Shown: one piece after another, positions 1 through 12,499 of the stretch
Layout: each line of letters opens with the position of its first letter
Numbering within the stretch: the stretch's first letter is position 1
Assembly: GCA_950295325.1 (NCBI GenBank)
Contig: OX485805.1
Location: 3,164,501-3,228,500 of the forward strand
Direction: 5' to 3'
From: Polytrichum commune
Taxonomy: Eukaryota > Streptophyta > Polytrichopsida > Polytrichales > Polytrichaceae
DNA: 64,000 nucleotides
Translations under genes and position numbers: made by a program
The notes under the pieces: generated by a model
What the model was told of the DNA's origin: nothing
The model's input: only the letters and a program-made list of their open reading frames with translations
The model's database searches: none

Positions 1-2560
1 TGCGAAAAAACTGAAATCCACATCCACAACCAGTATTTCAATTGACTCTGAGATTAACTCTAAGCACAAGACATAAGTAACGGTGGAAAGCCTAATCTGA
101 TCACTACAGGTAGGTATTCTAGGAAGTATAATAATTTCCTCCGTCTTCAATTTTTCTTCCTTAGACAGAAGAGATTGAACAAAAAGCTTACGAATAAAAC
201 AAAATTTGGTACACAAGAGGGCATGGATCCCAAGACGCACTAAACTTGGAGACTAGAAAGTGCATCATCACAAAATTGAGAACTTGAGATGCCATCTGAA
301 GTGAGGTGGACACATTCCGATGCTTCTCTGATCTTCTATTGCAACCCAGAAATAGGGCAGGTGGCAGCATTGAGGCCATTGCACGAGGTGGTTCACAGAA
401 ATACGAAACACTTCAAAAAATCTTCACAGGAATATTCAAAAGAATGCAAGAACCTTTTTGTCATATTCACATGGGGGTAAAAGGAAGTGAGGCAGAACCT
501 GACAAAGAGATATGTCTTTTACAAATCCTCCAAATCAATTAGCTTCGAGAATCGTGAAGGTCGATGCAACGATCTCCAGTTCGTTGGAAGCGGGGCCATT
601 TGCGAACGAACCAGCCAACGAAGAATCCCTAACTGGGCAGACATACAAATCATTTCATTACCAAGACCAACCCAACCACTTACTGCCACACTCCACAAAC
701 CAAACCAAATCTCTATTGCTCACCACTCCGTGGCCGATCATTTCACCATCCCGTCAACCTAATCCAAACCTCGAAACCCAATTACCAATCAAACTCACAC
801 TCCCAGTTCTCACACCCAAACACCATCATTCTTGCTCCCATGCCAACTCAGATTAGCTGTGTGAATCCAATCCCAATGCAATGCAATATTCCTGTTGAAT
901 CTCCTCACCCATAGCCATGCCACTTGTAGCAACACTGCCAAATGGAAACAGCTTCCTCACTCACTCACTCACTCACATGCATACATACATCCAAGTACTA
1001 CAGGAGTTGCGATGACAGAAAAGGGAAATGAGACGCTTAGCTGTAAGTTGTGCATAACGATACATAACACACCTGCTTCAGTTGTGCATTGCAATGCCTG
1101 AGGAAGAGATTCTGGAGGTACAATTCCTTGGCTAGTTCGGAGATGGGCACTTGGCAAAGCAGGGAGACAGGTAGGCTGTAGTACCCAAGAGCATGGGTCC
1201 CAAGTCCCAAGTCCCAAGTCCCACTCATGTTAGCAAGTCTCACCATGGAGGCAAAGTCCAAACTTTTGAGCCTCAAGACACCATTAAAATATGGTTAATG
1301 ATCATCAAAGTCGGATCTTGATTATTTTATGGAGACTTTTGTTGAGAGTTGGGTCCAGCTTTTTGATCGACCCAACTCCCAACACAAGTCTCAAGCCTCA
1401 CCTCCACAAAAGTGTTGCCGTGTATGCATCTATGTCACACTTGGGACTTAAGACTTGGGTCCCCATGTGAAGTGGGTAAGTCTGAACTTCCATGCTCTCA
1501 ATGGTTGAGATTACACGGATTGACCTCAAGTGACTTGGGACTTGGGACTTGGGACGTTGTGTGAATTAAACCCTAAGTAAGGTAGCGACATCCATGGTCA
1601 ACCAAGTTCATTTGACCACTACGTACTAAGGTCATGTAAATTGAGTTAAGGTTTATGTGGTGGTGGCTTGTGATTGATTATACTACCACTATAAGAGTTT
1701 TGACAACTAATGTAGCCAAGCATTAGAATTTAGATGAGCAATTATGGGTTAATCTATAGATCGACTATGTGTTATTCTAACCTTACAACTTTGAAATTTG
1801 TAACAATTTTCACATTCATGAATGATTGCTTTTTCTTTTTTTTTCAATCTCCTTGGAATTTGTTTCTCTTTGCAAGAAAAAAAAAATCTCCGTTATCACT
1901 CCTCCTAAATAGATGCGAACTCTCTTATTTCATCGGTAATAGATGCTCAACCTTAGTACTTGTTTTGGCTTACTTCAAAACTATCAACACGAGCCACTCT
2001 TGACACGGTGATAGAATTAGGGCTTGATGTAAGATCTAAGTACAATTTGCTAATCTCAACTTAGTTCCAAACTCGCACACTCATGTAGTAGGTTTAGTTG
2101 GTCCCGGAAATCTACTATGTATGTATATGGATCTACTATACACGATAATAAGTTAAGGGCATGTTCACAATAAAGGCATTTGGCCATGGCTCTTAAATGA
2201 CCATGGTATGTATCTCACTTTTTGGATGAAAGCATAAAGAAGCCTATGGAAATTGTAGCCTAAAGTCTTTTGGAGGTCAAAAAGGCCTTTAGTGAGAACC
2301 AAAATTCTTGTTGCACATTCCGTCAAGCACACTTTCAAGAGTTGTCTTGAAAAAATTCCCTTTAAATCCCAGCCAACATTATCCATATTTGTCTTGTGGG
2401 ATTCCGTGTAGATTTTTCATACACTAAAGGTGTTATGGGTTGTAGTTCATAACTGCCCTCATGCAAACCTAAAGTGAGGGCACGTAACACTGTCAACCAA
2501 TGAGAGAATTCAAGGAGTCTCAAGAGCCATGGCCTAATGGCATTTGTGTAAGCAAGCCCT
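1..2560. other. No gene found; repeat-derived sequence
   Basis: I see no exon with splice signals or a recognisable protein here. Open frames are short and lie in AT-rich sequence. A TCAC/CATA simple repeat lies near 955-990. The stretch 1335-1560 resembles the start of the minisatellite region at 48.5 kb and is listed separately. Confidence 0.6.
1335..1560 (+). repeat. Single-unit relative of the 48.6-49.8 kb minisatellite
   Basis: The sequence runs through a 'cccaactcccaacacaag' segment, a 'ccccatgtgaagtgg' segment and then one copy of the 'gattgacctcaagtgactt' unit. The same order occurs at 48505-48720, where the last part is then repeated about 13 times. I read this as an unexpanded copy of the same dispersed sequence. 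Confidence 0.7.
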
Positions 2561-2564
2561 AAAG

Positions 2565-2940
2565 TAGAATGGTTGAACTTAAGATATGTGGGTTTTATGT
2601 GGTCACTTTTCTTAGTTGGACACCTATGTTCGAGAGGTCATTGTATGGCAAGGCTTGTGGCTAAGAATGAACATCAAAAAGACATGTGTTACAATGAGAG
2701 TGGACCGGGTGCTCACAATATAGACACTATTTCATGTTCAATAGTGAACATGTAACATAAAGAGAATCTTCACTATGATTTCTTATTACTTATGCATCCC
2801 ACTTCTAAATTTGAAACTTGAAATGATAATTTGTGTGATATGCAATTACTAACTGGATGAGCCAATTCTCAATATGATCCAATGGACATAATTGTGTGGA
2901 TTTGGAAGTGCCCACGATAAGGCCACGTACCTTTCTAATA
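2565..2940 (+). repeat. Dispersed repeat, longer subfamily
   Basis: It shares the ordered blocks 'ttatgtggtcact', 'ggacacctat', 'caaaaagacatgtgtta', 'ttcaatagtgaaca' and 'atccaatggaca' with 28505-28860 and 56230-56930. The ends are unclear. It resembles the Tourist-like elements at 10.2, 33.1 and 35.2 kb in its central part. Confidence 0.55.
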
Positions 2941-2944
2941 TTGG

Positions 2945-4640
2945 GGCACTCATAGCATCACTCAATAACCTAAGGAGCTTGGTGTGTTTCTCAACCTAGT
3001 AGCCTACTCCCTCTCTTCCATTCAAGTCGATGTTAATTTAATATTTTGCATCATGAATTTGATTTTTAGAACCAAGTGCAGCCATCTAAATTTAGTTTTA
3101 AGAAGAGAGAGACCATACTTTCCCCACTTAATAGTGTCATGCTCATCCTAGAAGGCATATGTCTTTCCAAATGGCTAATCAAGAACTTCAAGATTCCATT
3201 GATTAGGGCAACCAAGGTAAGCAACTCTATTGTGGCCACTTTTAACTCCACATGCAATTTTGAATGTCGATCAAATTGGGAAATGTCTCATATGGGACTG
3301 CAATTATAAATCACAAAGATTGTCTTCCCAACTTTCAAAATCTAAGCTAAGATGCAAAAATCATAAGAAATTTAGTTGAATGAATTTTTTCTTTTGAAGT
3401 GATTACCTAAATATGGTGATTTCTTTAAAAAAAATTGTCCAACTTTGTCACATGTTATTGCTATCAAGTTGCTTCGGTAGAAATCCCTAAATAGCTAAGT
3501 GGCCGTTATCAATCAACTTGAGAGTGTTTTTCAAAGGTTTGGGTAAGCTTATGTTATCCAAATGCCTTCATTTTGTAGTGTGTTGTGGGCTTTTAGATTC
3601 CAAATATGTGGAAATTTGTGTATGGTTTTGTGGACAAGCTCTAGCCCATGAAATATTTTGAATGATCATTAGTTAAATTTCTAGTGTATTTGTCTCTCCA
3701 ACAAATTAGGAACCAATCTATTGTTTGTTTGTTTGTTTCATGCTCTTTATGCCACATCCATTGGTAGGATTTGGATTTTGAGATCCACAAGTTTCTCATT
3801 CAAAAGATTGGGATTTGATTTGACAATCTCCAGTTTGCATAGCAAGGGCCCTCAAAAGTTCAGAATGTAGCATTTGTAGTAATTGTAAGTTGCATGTTAT
3901 TGGTATATCTAGTATTGATGAAATGGTGTAGTAGTAAACACAATACACAAAAAATAAAGATCTTGACAAGAAACGAAGGTGAAAACATGTCACTTTTTTG
4001 AAACCTCATCTCATACATATTAAAATATCCCATCTAGAGATACTTGAACAACTAAAACATTTGTATGTTTGGATTGGGCATGAACTCATCAAATTTGGCC
4101 CTAAAAATTATCCAACTTTTGAAATTCACATAAGGACTTCCAAGCCATAATGGTGGTCAATTACTACCTAGGAGTTGACAGAGTAGTCTATTGCAAATAA
4201 AAATAATCAAGTAATCACATTAAGATATGAAACATTAGATCTTGTTGGTTGCAAAATCCAATGGTCCCCTTTTTTGTTTTTGAAGTTGACTAGTAGCAGT
4301 CCAACTAGAACAACTGGCTACAAAATCTAACGGTCCAAATGTTTATTAGAGTTTAATTTATTTTTTAAATTGTTTTTTGGAAGTTGATTGCAAATGGCAA
4401 TTCACTAGAGCAATCGACCAAAACAAATAAATTGTTTCTACAATATAAACAATTCACATGTCACGGATTGTCACATCATGTGAAGTCCATTTACAACTCC
4501 TTGTAGCTAATCCTTTTGAGCAATTTTGGTACTTATGAGTGACAATTGAGTAGAAACTCAACATGCTAAGTTTAGTTGCACCGGATGTGTTGGTGAGAGG
4601 GAGAAAGAAGCTTCAATGAAGTCTCCGAGATAGGACGTAT
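2945..4640. other. No gene found
   Basis: This is AT-rich sequence with only short open frames, no splice-linked frames and no family I recognise. Confidence 0.55.
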
Positions 4641-4646
4641 AACTTA

Positions 4647-6119
4647 GGGCCTCTTTACACTACGGTGGAGGAGTCCTCCGGTCAAGAATTCCAGGGGAAT
4701 TCTGAAATTTGATTGGCCGAGAGTGACACTCTTGTCCGGTGGTGGTTTATAGTACGGCCAAGAGTCCTTTGGTGGAGAACTTTGGACATGGATGAAATAA
4801 TGACATGGTTGGCAACGTGGCCACACTTTTTCCAAGGGGAGTTCTCCAGAGGGTCAAGTTTCTTGGGCAACCTCAAAGCCTCGGACAACAAACTTGGCCT
4901 CCGGAGAACTCCAACTTCAATAAAATATTTGTTCCTTAGAGAAATCTCTTGGGGGGTGCACTCCATTGTCAAGTTGAACACCACGTGCGATAAAACAAAT
5001 CTACTTTTTACATATAGCATCACCAAAATGGGTCAAAATTTTATCAATTGTTTTTCATGAGTAGATATACACAGTATCTATTACATAGTAAAAAATAATA
5101 ACCAAATTTGATAATTTTAAACATATTGTTCCTAACTAGAATGATGCAAAATTGAATTGAAACAATTACTAAAAAAATTAAGATGCCTAAAAATTTCAAG
5201 AAAATACAAAAGATATTATCAATGGTTATGCATATGGAGAAAAAATATCATATTTTAAAATTATATCTGGCATGTAATATAGGGTAGCAAACTTTTATCG
5301 CACGTGGTTATGAAACGTAAGGGGGTGTGATGGCCCAAGAGAAATCTTTGCACTATTGTTCTCCCTCTTTTGGGAAATACAAAAAGTCATATTATCGAGT
5401 TGTCATCTTCTCATTAATATGAAAAATGACGTAAAGTTGTCATATTATTGAGGGAATATGAAATCATAAGTAATATGAGCTTAAAAATATATACAACGAG
5501 TTTAAGCAATACAGATGGTATGAAATAATAACTTATAACTCCCAAAAAATTACAAACATTCTCAAGAACTCTTAAAATAAGAGTCCAAAGATCTTTGGTG
5601 TTGTCTACCCAAGTTAGCAACTGTCATCTTATCTAAATTCCCATCTAACTTTTGGAAACTAATAATTTCATTAACACCAAAATATAAAAAACTAGACAAC
5701 AATGATGCATGACGTTTAGCATCAAGATATTGGTGATACTATATCACCCGTGTACAAGGCAACATACTAGGCAGGAGGCCACTCTCACCCTAACCATGCC
5801 CATTCTACACTAGTAACCCTACTTACCATTAAGTTCCCAACAATAAGTGAAGTTTCCAAGTGGTTCCCAAGTAAGGTTTCTACTATGGCCAGCTTTGACC
5901 GTTTTGTGAAGTAGTCCGGTGGACTTCTCCTCTTGGTGAAGTTGTCCAATACACTTCTCCTCTAGGTGGTTACACTACAACCGGTCAAGACTTCTTAAGG
6001 CATTATTTTATTGTCTTTTCATCTTCTCCGGCATACCATCCCTCGCCTCAAACAACCATGTCTTGGGCGAAACTTCTTGACAGACTGGTGCACTTCTCCA
6101 CCGTAGTGTAAAGCGGCCC
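4647..6119. mobile_element. Non-autonomous PIF/Harbinger-like DNA transposon
   Basis: The element is 1473 bp and bounded by imperfect inverted ends. The left end reads GGGCCTCTTTACACTACGGT and the right end, read inward, GGGCCGCTTTACACTACGGT. Homology continues for about 45 bp. It is flanked on both sides by TTA (4644-4646 and 6120-6122). A 3-bp TTA duplication with ends starting GGG is the usual signature of PIF/Harbinger elements; that assignment is inferred. No transposase frame is visible inside. Confidence 0.8.
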
Positions 6120-8265
6120 TTAGACACAATGCATTTGCCTTCTTTCCTATTTGCGTGTGAGAGAGAGGACTTGGAGAACCTCAAACACAACAGAAATGAA
6201 GTTGCTCTCTTTTCTAGAGAACACTCCTTTTTACCTTACCTTTCACTATGTGCGTTTGACGGACTCTTGTGTATTATGACACAGTTGTCGATGACTAGGT
6301 GTCCGTAGACCCAATCTCGTCATTTTAGAGTGAAATGACCTATGTACATAGATAATGAAACTTAAGTCTAAGTTTCGTAAGACTAAAGACTTCTAAAAAT
6401 ATCTCATAGATACTATGAATAAAGAAGGATAATACTAGGAGTTCCTTTGGGGATATAAAAGAGAAAGCTCGGGGGGGGGGGAGCTCTCAAGGATTATGCA
6501 ATCTTGCTTGCGTGATGTGCTTTTGATTTTTGTATTCATTTTGTACCCGTTTTGTAACATTGTAAAGCATTAGTCCTTATCATATCGATATATAATGTAT
6601 GCAGGTGTTATGGGGTTACTTTTCTTAATCAGACCCCTAGATTTGATTGGTATGTGGTTCGGTGAGGATCAAAGAGAAAACATCATAAAGACACATGCTT
6701 AAAAGAGATTGGACTACATCTTCAAATATTGATAACTACTCTACACTCAATAATGAACACAATTGCGACGTTGTATGTATCGAGTTAAGAAATCAACAAA
6801 CATACACTTCCGACAACCATAACTAAAGCAAGCGAGGTCCGATTTTCAATCTAGTTTTTAGCAGATGTTGCATCACAGATTCGCTAATGCAACAGAAATT
6901 TTGGTGTGTAATCAAATAGATAGAAGTTGGAGAACATGAAAAAGGAACCAAATAACACCCACATACCTCACTGGTCTTCCATGGAATCTGTGTTTTTGTC
7001 AACAAACGGCAGATATGGTTAACCACCAGTACAGTATAGAGACGTCACCGATTCAGTAAGAAAAGAAAGCCACATATGGTGTTCCAGCGGTAAATAGATT
7101 AAGACTCTGGCATGTGTGTGTGAGAAGAATTCCCATTTGACAAATGGGTATGCACATGTTTCAAAGAATAAGGTAGCCTGTCTTTGATATGGCAGGAGAT
7201 TATCCTAATCAGACACCAACTCTGATGCTGTACCCATGCTGGACTTCAAAACTTTAACCGTATGGAGATATAGTCTGAAGCCAAGAATAAGTTTGTTATA
7301 ACGATCAAATGGGCTCAGGCTGATGGTTGATTCACAAGTGACAGTGCAGACTCCGAAACTAGACCAGGCTGTTGACATGGCTCTTGATTCTGATAATAAT
7401 ACATAGGTTCGTATCCTGAATTCGGTTCCTTGAGGGGATACTATTGTGATGTGACTAGGCTTGACTACAGGATGTATGATGTCTAACAACAAGGATAGAA
7501 ACTCTGTACAATCTATGGTGGATCGCAGATGTACAAGACTTGGTGAAAGACATGACGCTCTCGTAATCTCCCTCATCCTTCCAGTCTCTCAGAAGGCAGA
7601 GAAAGAGAGGGAGCATTCGTGATTTACCTGAACTTGAGAGACCCGTGAATCCGGCTACAAGCCTTCCTCAGCTAGTAATCTATGAACGGAGACCACCTGA
7701 CACTGAGTAGCAACAACCAGCAGAGAGTCCCTTGAACCTATTGAAATTTCTAAGAGAGCGTTGGAGCTTCTGGTTTCTGATTTGCTCGTTAACTCTGCTC
7801 ACTGACACGGTGAATTATGATCTTTCGGAGCTGCTTACGTAGCACTCATTGGCTATCCTGAACACTCGTAAGTGGCATGGTAGCTTAGTGATTCATTTCT
7901 CTCTCATCTTGTAACGTAAGAGAGAGTCTTTGTTACACAAGTCCACAGCGAAAACAAAGAACGTGAGTGCCAATGTTTCCTGTGCCTTCTTTCCTACTTA
8001 TGCGTGTGTGTGTGCGCGAGAGAGAGAACTTAGGTGAGAAGAGAAGCTCTAAATAAATGCTGAATGGAATCAGTTCTGAGAAATTATGAGCATTTGACCT
8101 GGTCGAGTTTGACATTCTTCTTGATGGTACAGGAACAACCACTCCCCACTGATTGAATGGGTGCAGAACAATTTTTAGTAGAGTTCTTCAGAGTTTGAAG
8201 AATATAAATGACGGACAACCCCTCTGCTCTGCTCCGCAAAACTGTAAGGCTTGCACTACCTTCTA
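6120..8265. other. No gene found; partial repeats
   Basis: A G-tract lies at 6472-6482. A partial copy of the dispersed repeat family lies near 6605-6790. A 123-codon minus-strand frame at 7205-7576 has no recognisable motif and no convincing splice partners, so I do not call it. The 3' untranslated part of the lumen-protein gene probably enters this stretch from the right. Confidence 0.45.
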
Positions 8266-10926
8266 CTATGCACTGAAGCTGAAATTTGCTGACATATCGG
8301 CAAGGCACTCGGAGGGAAGTGCCAAGAAAGTGCTCAAGAAAAGATCATCAATCGGCGCGAGACGAGCGACCCCGACGAGCCGACAGTTCCCTTGATTGTC
8401 AAGCCTGCTTCCGGTGCCGCCTCGAATTTCTCCTTGTGTGCTCTCTGTTGTGAGCAGAGTGTCCACGATGAGTGGGGGAGGTCGGTATAATGGTCCCGCT
8501 GAGAAGTAAAACTTTGCTTGGAAGGTTAGCTCTACCTGCACTTAAACGAATATGAACGTCAGCCTCAAAAGGCAACAGCTCGTGTGAAAGGGAGATTAGG
8601 TCTGTGGAAAATCTATGATCATAGCAAGTTCCTGAACATAAGAGAACATGAAGAGAAGAAGAGGTGACTCCGATGTTGCCACCGGCATGAATTATGATGT
8701 TGCTTAGTCCTCCAGTTAGTCTCATTCTATATGTAAGTCCGAAATGGACATAACGAGAAATCAAGGGACCTTGAGGACTTCCGCTACTTTTAAAGGACCT
8801 GTGAACAACTTGAAAATGTCCGGTGCACCTAGATGCCCCCACTATTGTCTGGGTGGACCACCGGAAATAAAGTTCTACGAAGATAAAAAAATTCCTGAAC
8901 ATACAGGTGCAGATATTATGGTTGGATACATACCTTGCCAGAATCTCGATCTACAACGCCTTGAAGCATGTCAGGAACGATGTCGATGCGGATAGGGGGA
9001 GGGAGAGGGACACCCAACAGAGTGGTGGTGTTGAATCCAACAGCAGGAATGGTCACTTCTGAAGCATCGAATTGCACATGCCATCTTCCATCTGGCATTT
9101 GCAGTGCATTACCACTGCCTCCACCTCCCTCTGCATTATACACAAAGTCTGGGTATCTTGACACTCCCAGACCGCAACCCTTGTGTGTTCGTAGCACCAC
9201 TTTACCTCCCTCCCTGCACCGGACATGTTTTGTAAGCCCGCAGCAAACCAATAATAAGGATTGAGATTGGTGTACTTAAATGGAGAAAAAGCATCAACAC
9301 ATTCAAGTAGGACATTGGATGGATCCACATCGTCGGGAGTTGGTAGTCACCTATGATACTCCAGTGTTTGTTTTGCATACAAAATCGATATTTTCTTGCT
9401 TGGAGGTCGTGTTTGAATCTGAATGAAGAGAAACCTATGTCATGAGGTTCATTGAGGGCCAAACTCATATTTAGCAGCTCTTGATTGCATGCCAAAATGA
9501 GCTTGATCCTCAATGAACCGATGTAGAATGTTCGTTGTTCAAATCTCTACAGTAGGTACCTCCAAGCATGCACCGCAAACTTAACAAGCATGGAAGGCCT
9601 TGTATGCAAAACAACTAACTCCTGACCAAAAATCATGTTCCATCACTTTCTGGATTATTGAGTTTCGGAAGTCCAAATGCACATGTAATTGTAAAAGTTG
9701 GCGTATACTTTCATACTATCTTGCATTCCTCAACAGACTCTCTCACCTCCACCGTGAAAACAGAAAGTCAGCAAGGTCAAATAACATACGAAAACATTAC
9801 CACTGCACCTGTAGTTAATAAATAGCAGGGTTATAGCATGTATGGTATGCATGTAATATTATATTCACAAATGTGCTTCTGTTCACATTTTCCGCATGAC
9901 AACAGGAGAATGCATTATGTTGCTTATTTCTGTGTTGATTCAGTTGTGATGCTAATTGTTAGTGGGTTTACCAGCTAAACCCTAAACCACGGCTTGCACA
10001 TGGCAACAAAAGCTGAAACTCTGAAACAGAGATCGATAACTTTCTGGAGTCTTAGGCTCAGACTCCCAAAAGCACATGTCCCATCCAACGCATACTTTCA
10101 TCATACATGGGAAAACTCCACCATGCTAACAGAAAATCAGCAAGGTTGAGTAACAAACAAAAAGGCCAGCTATCACCACATGTAAGGTAGATGTGCCTAA
10201 TTCGGTGTTAGAACTTAAACAGACACCTGTATTTGAGTGTTGTGTGGTTGGGTGTGAATCTAAGACCAGACACCACAAAGACATGTGTTGAAAAGAGATT
10301 GGACTACATGCTCAAATGTCCTTGACCATTCTAGACGCAATAGTCAACATAATTGGAGGGACCTGTATGATCATTTAAATAATTCATAGAATCTTCACTT
10401 TGACAATGAATAGGATATTCATACGAGCTCCAAAAATGATGAGGAATGTGACTACAGTTTTGGATTTGCTAATCATCTCACACTAATGGCGTGTTTCATA
10501 TCCTACGAGAAGTGGGTGCAGAGAGAGAGAAGTGTCTGCTTAAGACCCGCTTACCTAAGTGAATAAACAGCAGGGTCATGCATGTATCAAGACTTCCGTG
10601 TCACATCTGCCACATAATAACAAGAGGAGAGTGTATTATGTTGCTTAGGCACTTATATCTGTGTTGATTGAGTGAGTTGTAGAGGAATCCATGGCTTGCC
10701 TTATGTCCTCGGCTGTGGCAGGTAGCGGCTGAAGAGCTCCAATTGAAGACGCAATTGGCAACACTAATGCTGCCCACCGCCTGCTGATTCTCACACTCCC
10801 CCATGACCCCACTCTCTCACCACTTGAGCTTGCACTCTGATGATGATGCTCCAATATGCTCACATCCCGTGGTCCCCGGGTGACGGGCACACTGCACATC
10901 CAGGCCCTGGTGGCCATGCTTTCCAT
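8266..10926 (-). CDS. Predicted thylakoid lumen protein (unnamed conserved family)
   Basis: Three exons (10926-10700, 9213-8934, 8535-8266) join in frame to 258 codons. The function is unknown. Residues 1-75 look like a bipartite targeting signal: a start MESMATRAW, a Ser/Arg-rich transit region, a twin arginine at 49-50 (ISRRWAALVLP), a hydrophobic stretch, and an ATA|E cleavage-like site near residue 72. This predicts import into the chloroplast and then the lumen by the Tat route. The mature part has SRYPDFVY, a Gly-rich NAEGGGGSG, a proline cluster LPPPIRIDIVP, an LTTES segment and ends MSANFSFSA. I recognise this as a conserved plant pattern but cannot name the family. Intron 1 has a GC donor (AG|GCAAGC); both sides fit by phase. 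Intron 2 is GT-AG. A second ATG lies three codons after the first. A GT-AG alternative for intron 1 is not apparent. Confidence 0.75.
10186..10555 (+). mobile_element. Tourist-like MITE, copy A
   Basis: This is 370 bp inside intron 1 of the lumen-protein gene. The ends are GGTAGATGTGCC and, inverted, GGTAAGCGGGTC. It is flanked by TAA at 10183-10185 and 10556-10558. It is the best-preserved member of a family with copies at 33139-33496 and 35236-35604. Short ends and 3-bp TAA duplications suggest PIF/Harbinger ancestry. Confidence 0.65.
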
Positions 10927-11059
10927 GTAAGTAAGGCTTTCACCACCGAGCCCACAGCCACTACACTACAATGCACTCCACATCACCAACCTCCAACTCC
11001 CGATTTTGCCTGCGCATGCACCAATGGTGCAGTGTGAGCTCATAAACCTCAATGTGGAG

Positions 11060-12180
11060 TGTCTCGGATTAAAAGGAAGATCAATGCTCACCAATTCTCT
11101 AAAATTCATCCAAATTGGATAAACCGAACACAAAAAATACGACCTCACCAGCTACATAAAGTTTTGCGAACACGGCGGACACGAATAAAGATCAAGAATG
11201 GTAGAACGAGAGCTTCTTGCCGACATATGAATCGAAAATCATCGTAAACTAGTTAGTTCCGTTAGATTCACCGAATGTACACAAACCCATCAAGTAAGGA
11301 AACGATCGACCTCAACAACTAAGTTACAGTGATCTTTTTTAGCATGAAGATTTGAAAATTCACATTAAGGAGAATTAAAAAAAATGGTACAAAATGAGCT
11401 TCTGCAGACATTGGAATCGAAGCTTCCCAACTACTTACGGGTTCACTGAAATTCACCAAATCCCCACAAACCCAAGTGAAGAAACGATCTCACCAACTAG
11501 AGGACTTCTTGCAACATTCTAATAATACCGTAATCAGGAGATTTAAAATTGGTACAGAATGGGATTCTGCAGGCATTTATATCGAAATTGGAATTACAGA
11601 TTCCCTTAAATTCACCAAATCCACACAAACCCAAGTGAGGAAACGATCTCACCAACTAGAGGAATTCTTACAACATGAAAATCTGATACTACCACACTCA
11701 GGAGATTAAACATTGGTTCAGAATGAGATTCTGCAGACACTTATATCGAATTCTCGGAACTACAGATTCCCTAAAATTCACCGAATCACACAAACCCAAG
11801 TGCGAAAATGGCCTCGACAACTAGAGGAATTTTTCATCCATGAAGTTTCGAAAACGCCACATTGAAGAGGTTTGAAAATTGGTACAAAATGAAATTCTGC
11901 ATACATTTGAATTGATATTTCGGAACTACAGTTTCCCTAGAACTCGCCGACTGTACACACACCGAAGTGAGGAAACGTCCTCAACAACCACAGAAATTCT
12001 TATAACGTGAAGTTTTGAAAGCACCACATTGAGAGGACTAAAAAAACTGGTACAAAATGAGCTTCTGCAGACATTTGAGTCGAAGACTCACCACCACAGG
12101 TTCCTTGAAATTCACCGAATCCGCACAAACCCAAGTGAAGAAACGACCTCGACAGCAGGAGGAAACCTCGCCAGGTAGAA
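11060..12180. repeat. Decayed tandem repeat, about 165-bp unit, 6-7 copies
   Basis: The block 'cacaaacccaagtgagga' or a variant recurs near 11281, 11466, 11625, 11789, 11956 and 12125, with a weaker copy near 11130. Each is followed by 'acctcacaactagaggaa' and then 'ggtacaaaatgag..ctgcagaca'. Spacing is 159-185 bp. The array lies just upstream of the lumen-protein gene start at 10926. Confidence 0.8.
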
Positions 12181-12206
12181 TGTCAGTCGAAAAGCAAACT
12201 TCGACC

Positions 12207-12464
12207 TCACCTTGAATGAAGCGCTGAAACGAGAACAGCGAGCAAAAGGAAGACAAGACCCTTCCAATGCTTCGGAATGCAATAAAATTGCGACTCTTGT
12301 GATCCCTTTCGGAGCCTTTTCAACGATTCCTCGTGGTCAGGGAGCATCCAACAGCCTGAGTCCTCATCGTCGTTGCCTTCTTCCGCCATTGTCCCTGGAA
12401 TCCCCAATTCCATAGATCCTGGGCTACCAAGATTACGAAAGCTCTGGAGCGCCGAGGCAGCCAA
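12207..12464 (-). other. Possible orphan exon
   Basis: A minus-strand frame begins with ATG and has an acidic stretch (GNDDEDSG) and a hydrophobic segment GLVFLLLAVLVSALHS. It runs into a good donor, CAAG|GTGAGG, near 12206. I found no matching downstream exon, because the next kilobase is tandem repeat. It could be a chance frame. Confidence 0.2.
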
Positions 12465-12499
12465 TTCCTTTGGAATCTATAAATCCTTAGATTCTGGAC

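Noticed and set aside
6472-6482. G-tract as another G-ended transposon
   Set aside because: No matching interior sequence, far end or target duplication was found. The same holds for the tract near 14724 and the one at 20759-20770.
7205-7576. A 123-codon minus-strand frame
   Set aside because: No motif, no splice partners and no clear compositional signal.
8399-8902. A 167-codon minus-strand frame
   Set aside because: It lies mostly in intron 2 of the lumen-protein gene and overlaps exon 3 in another frame.
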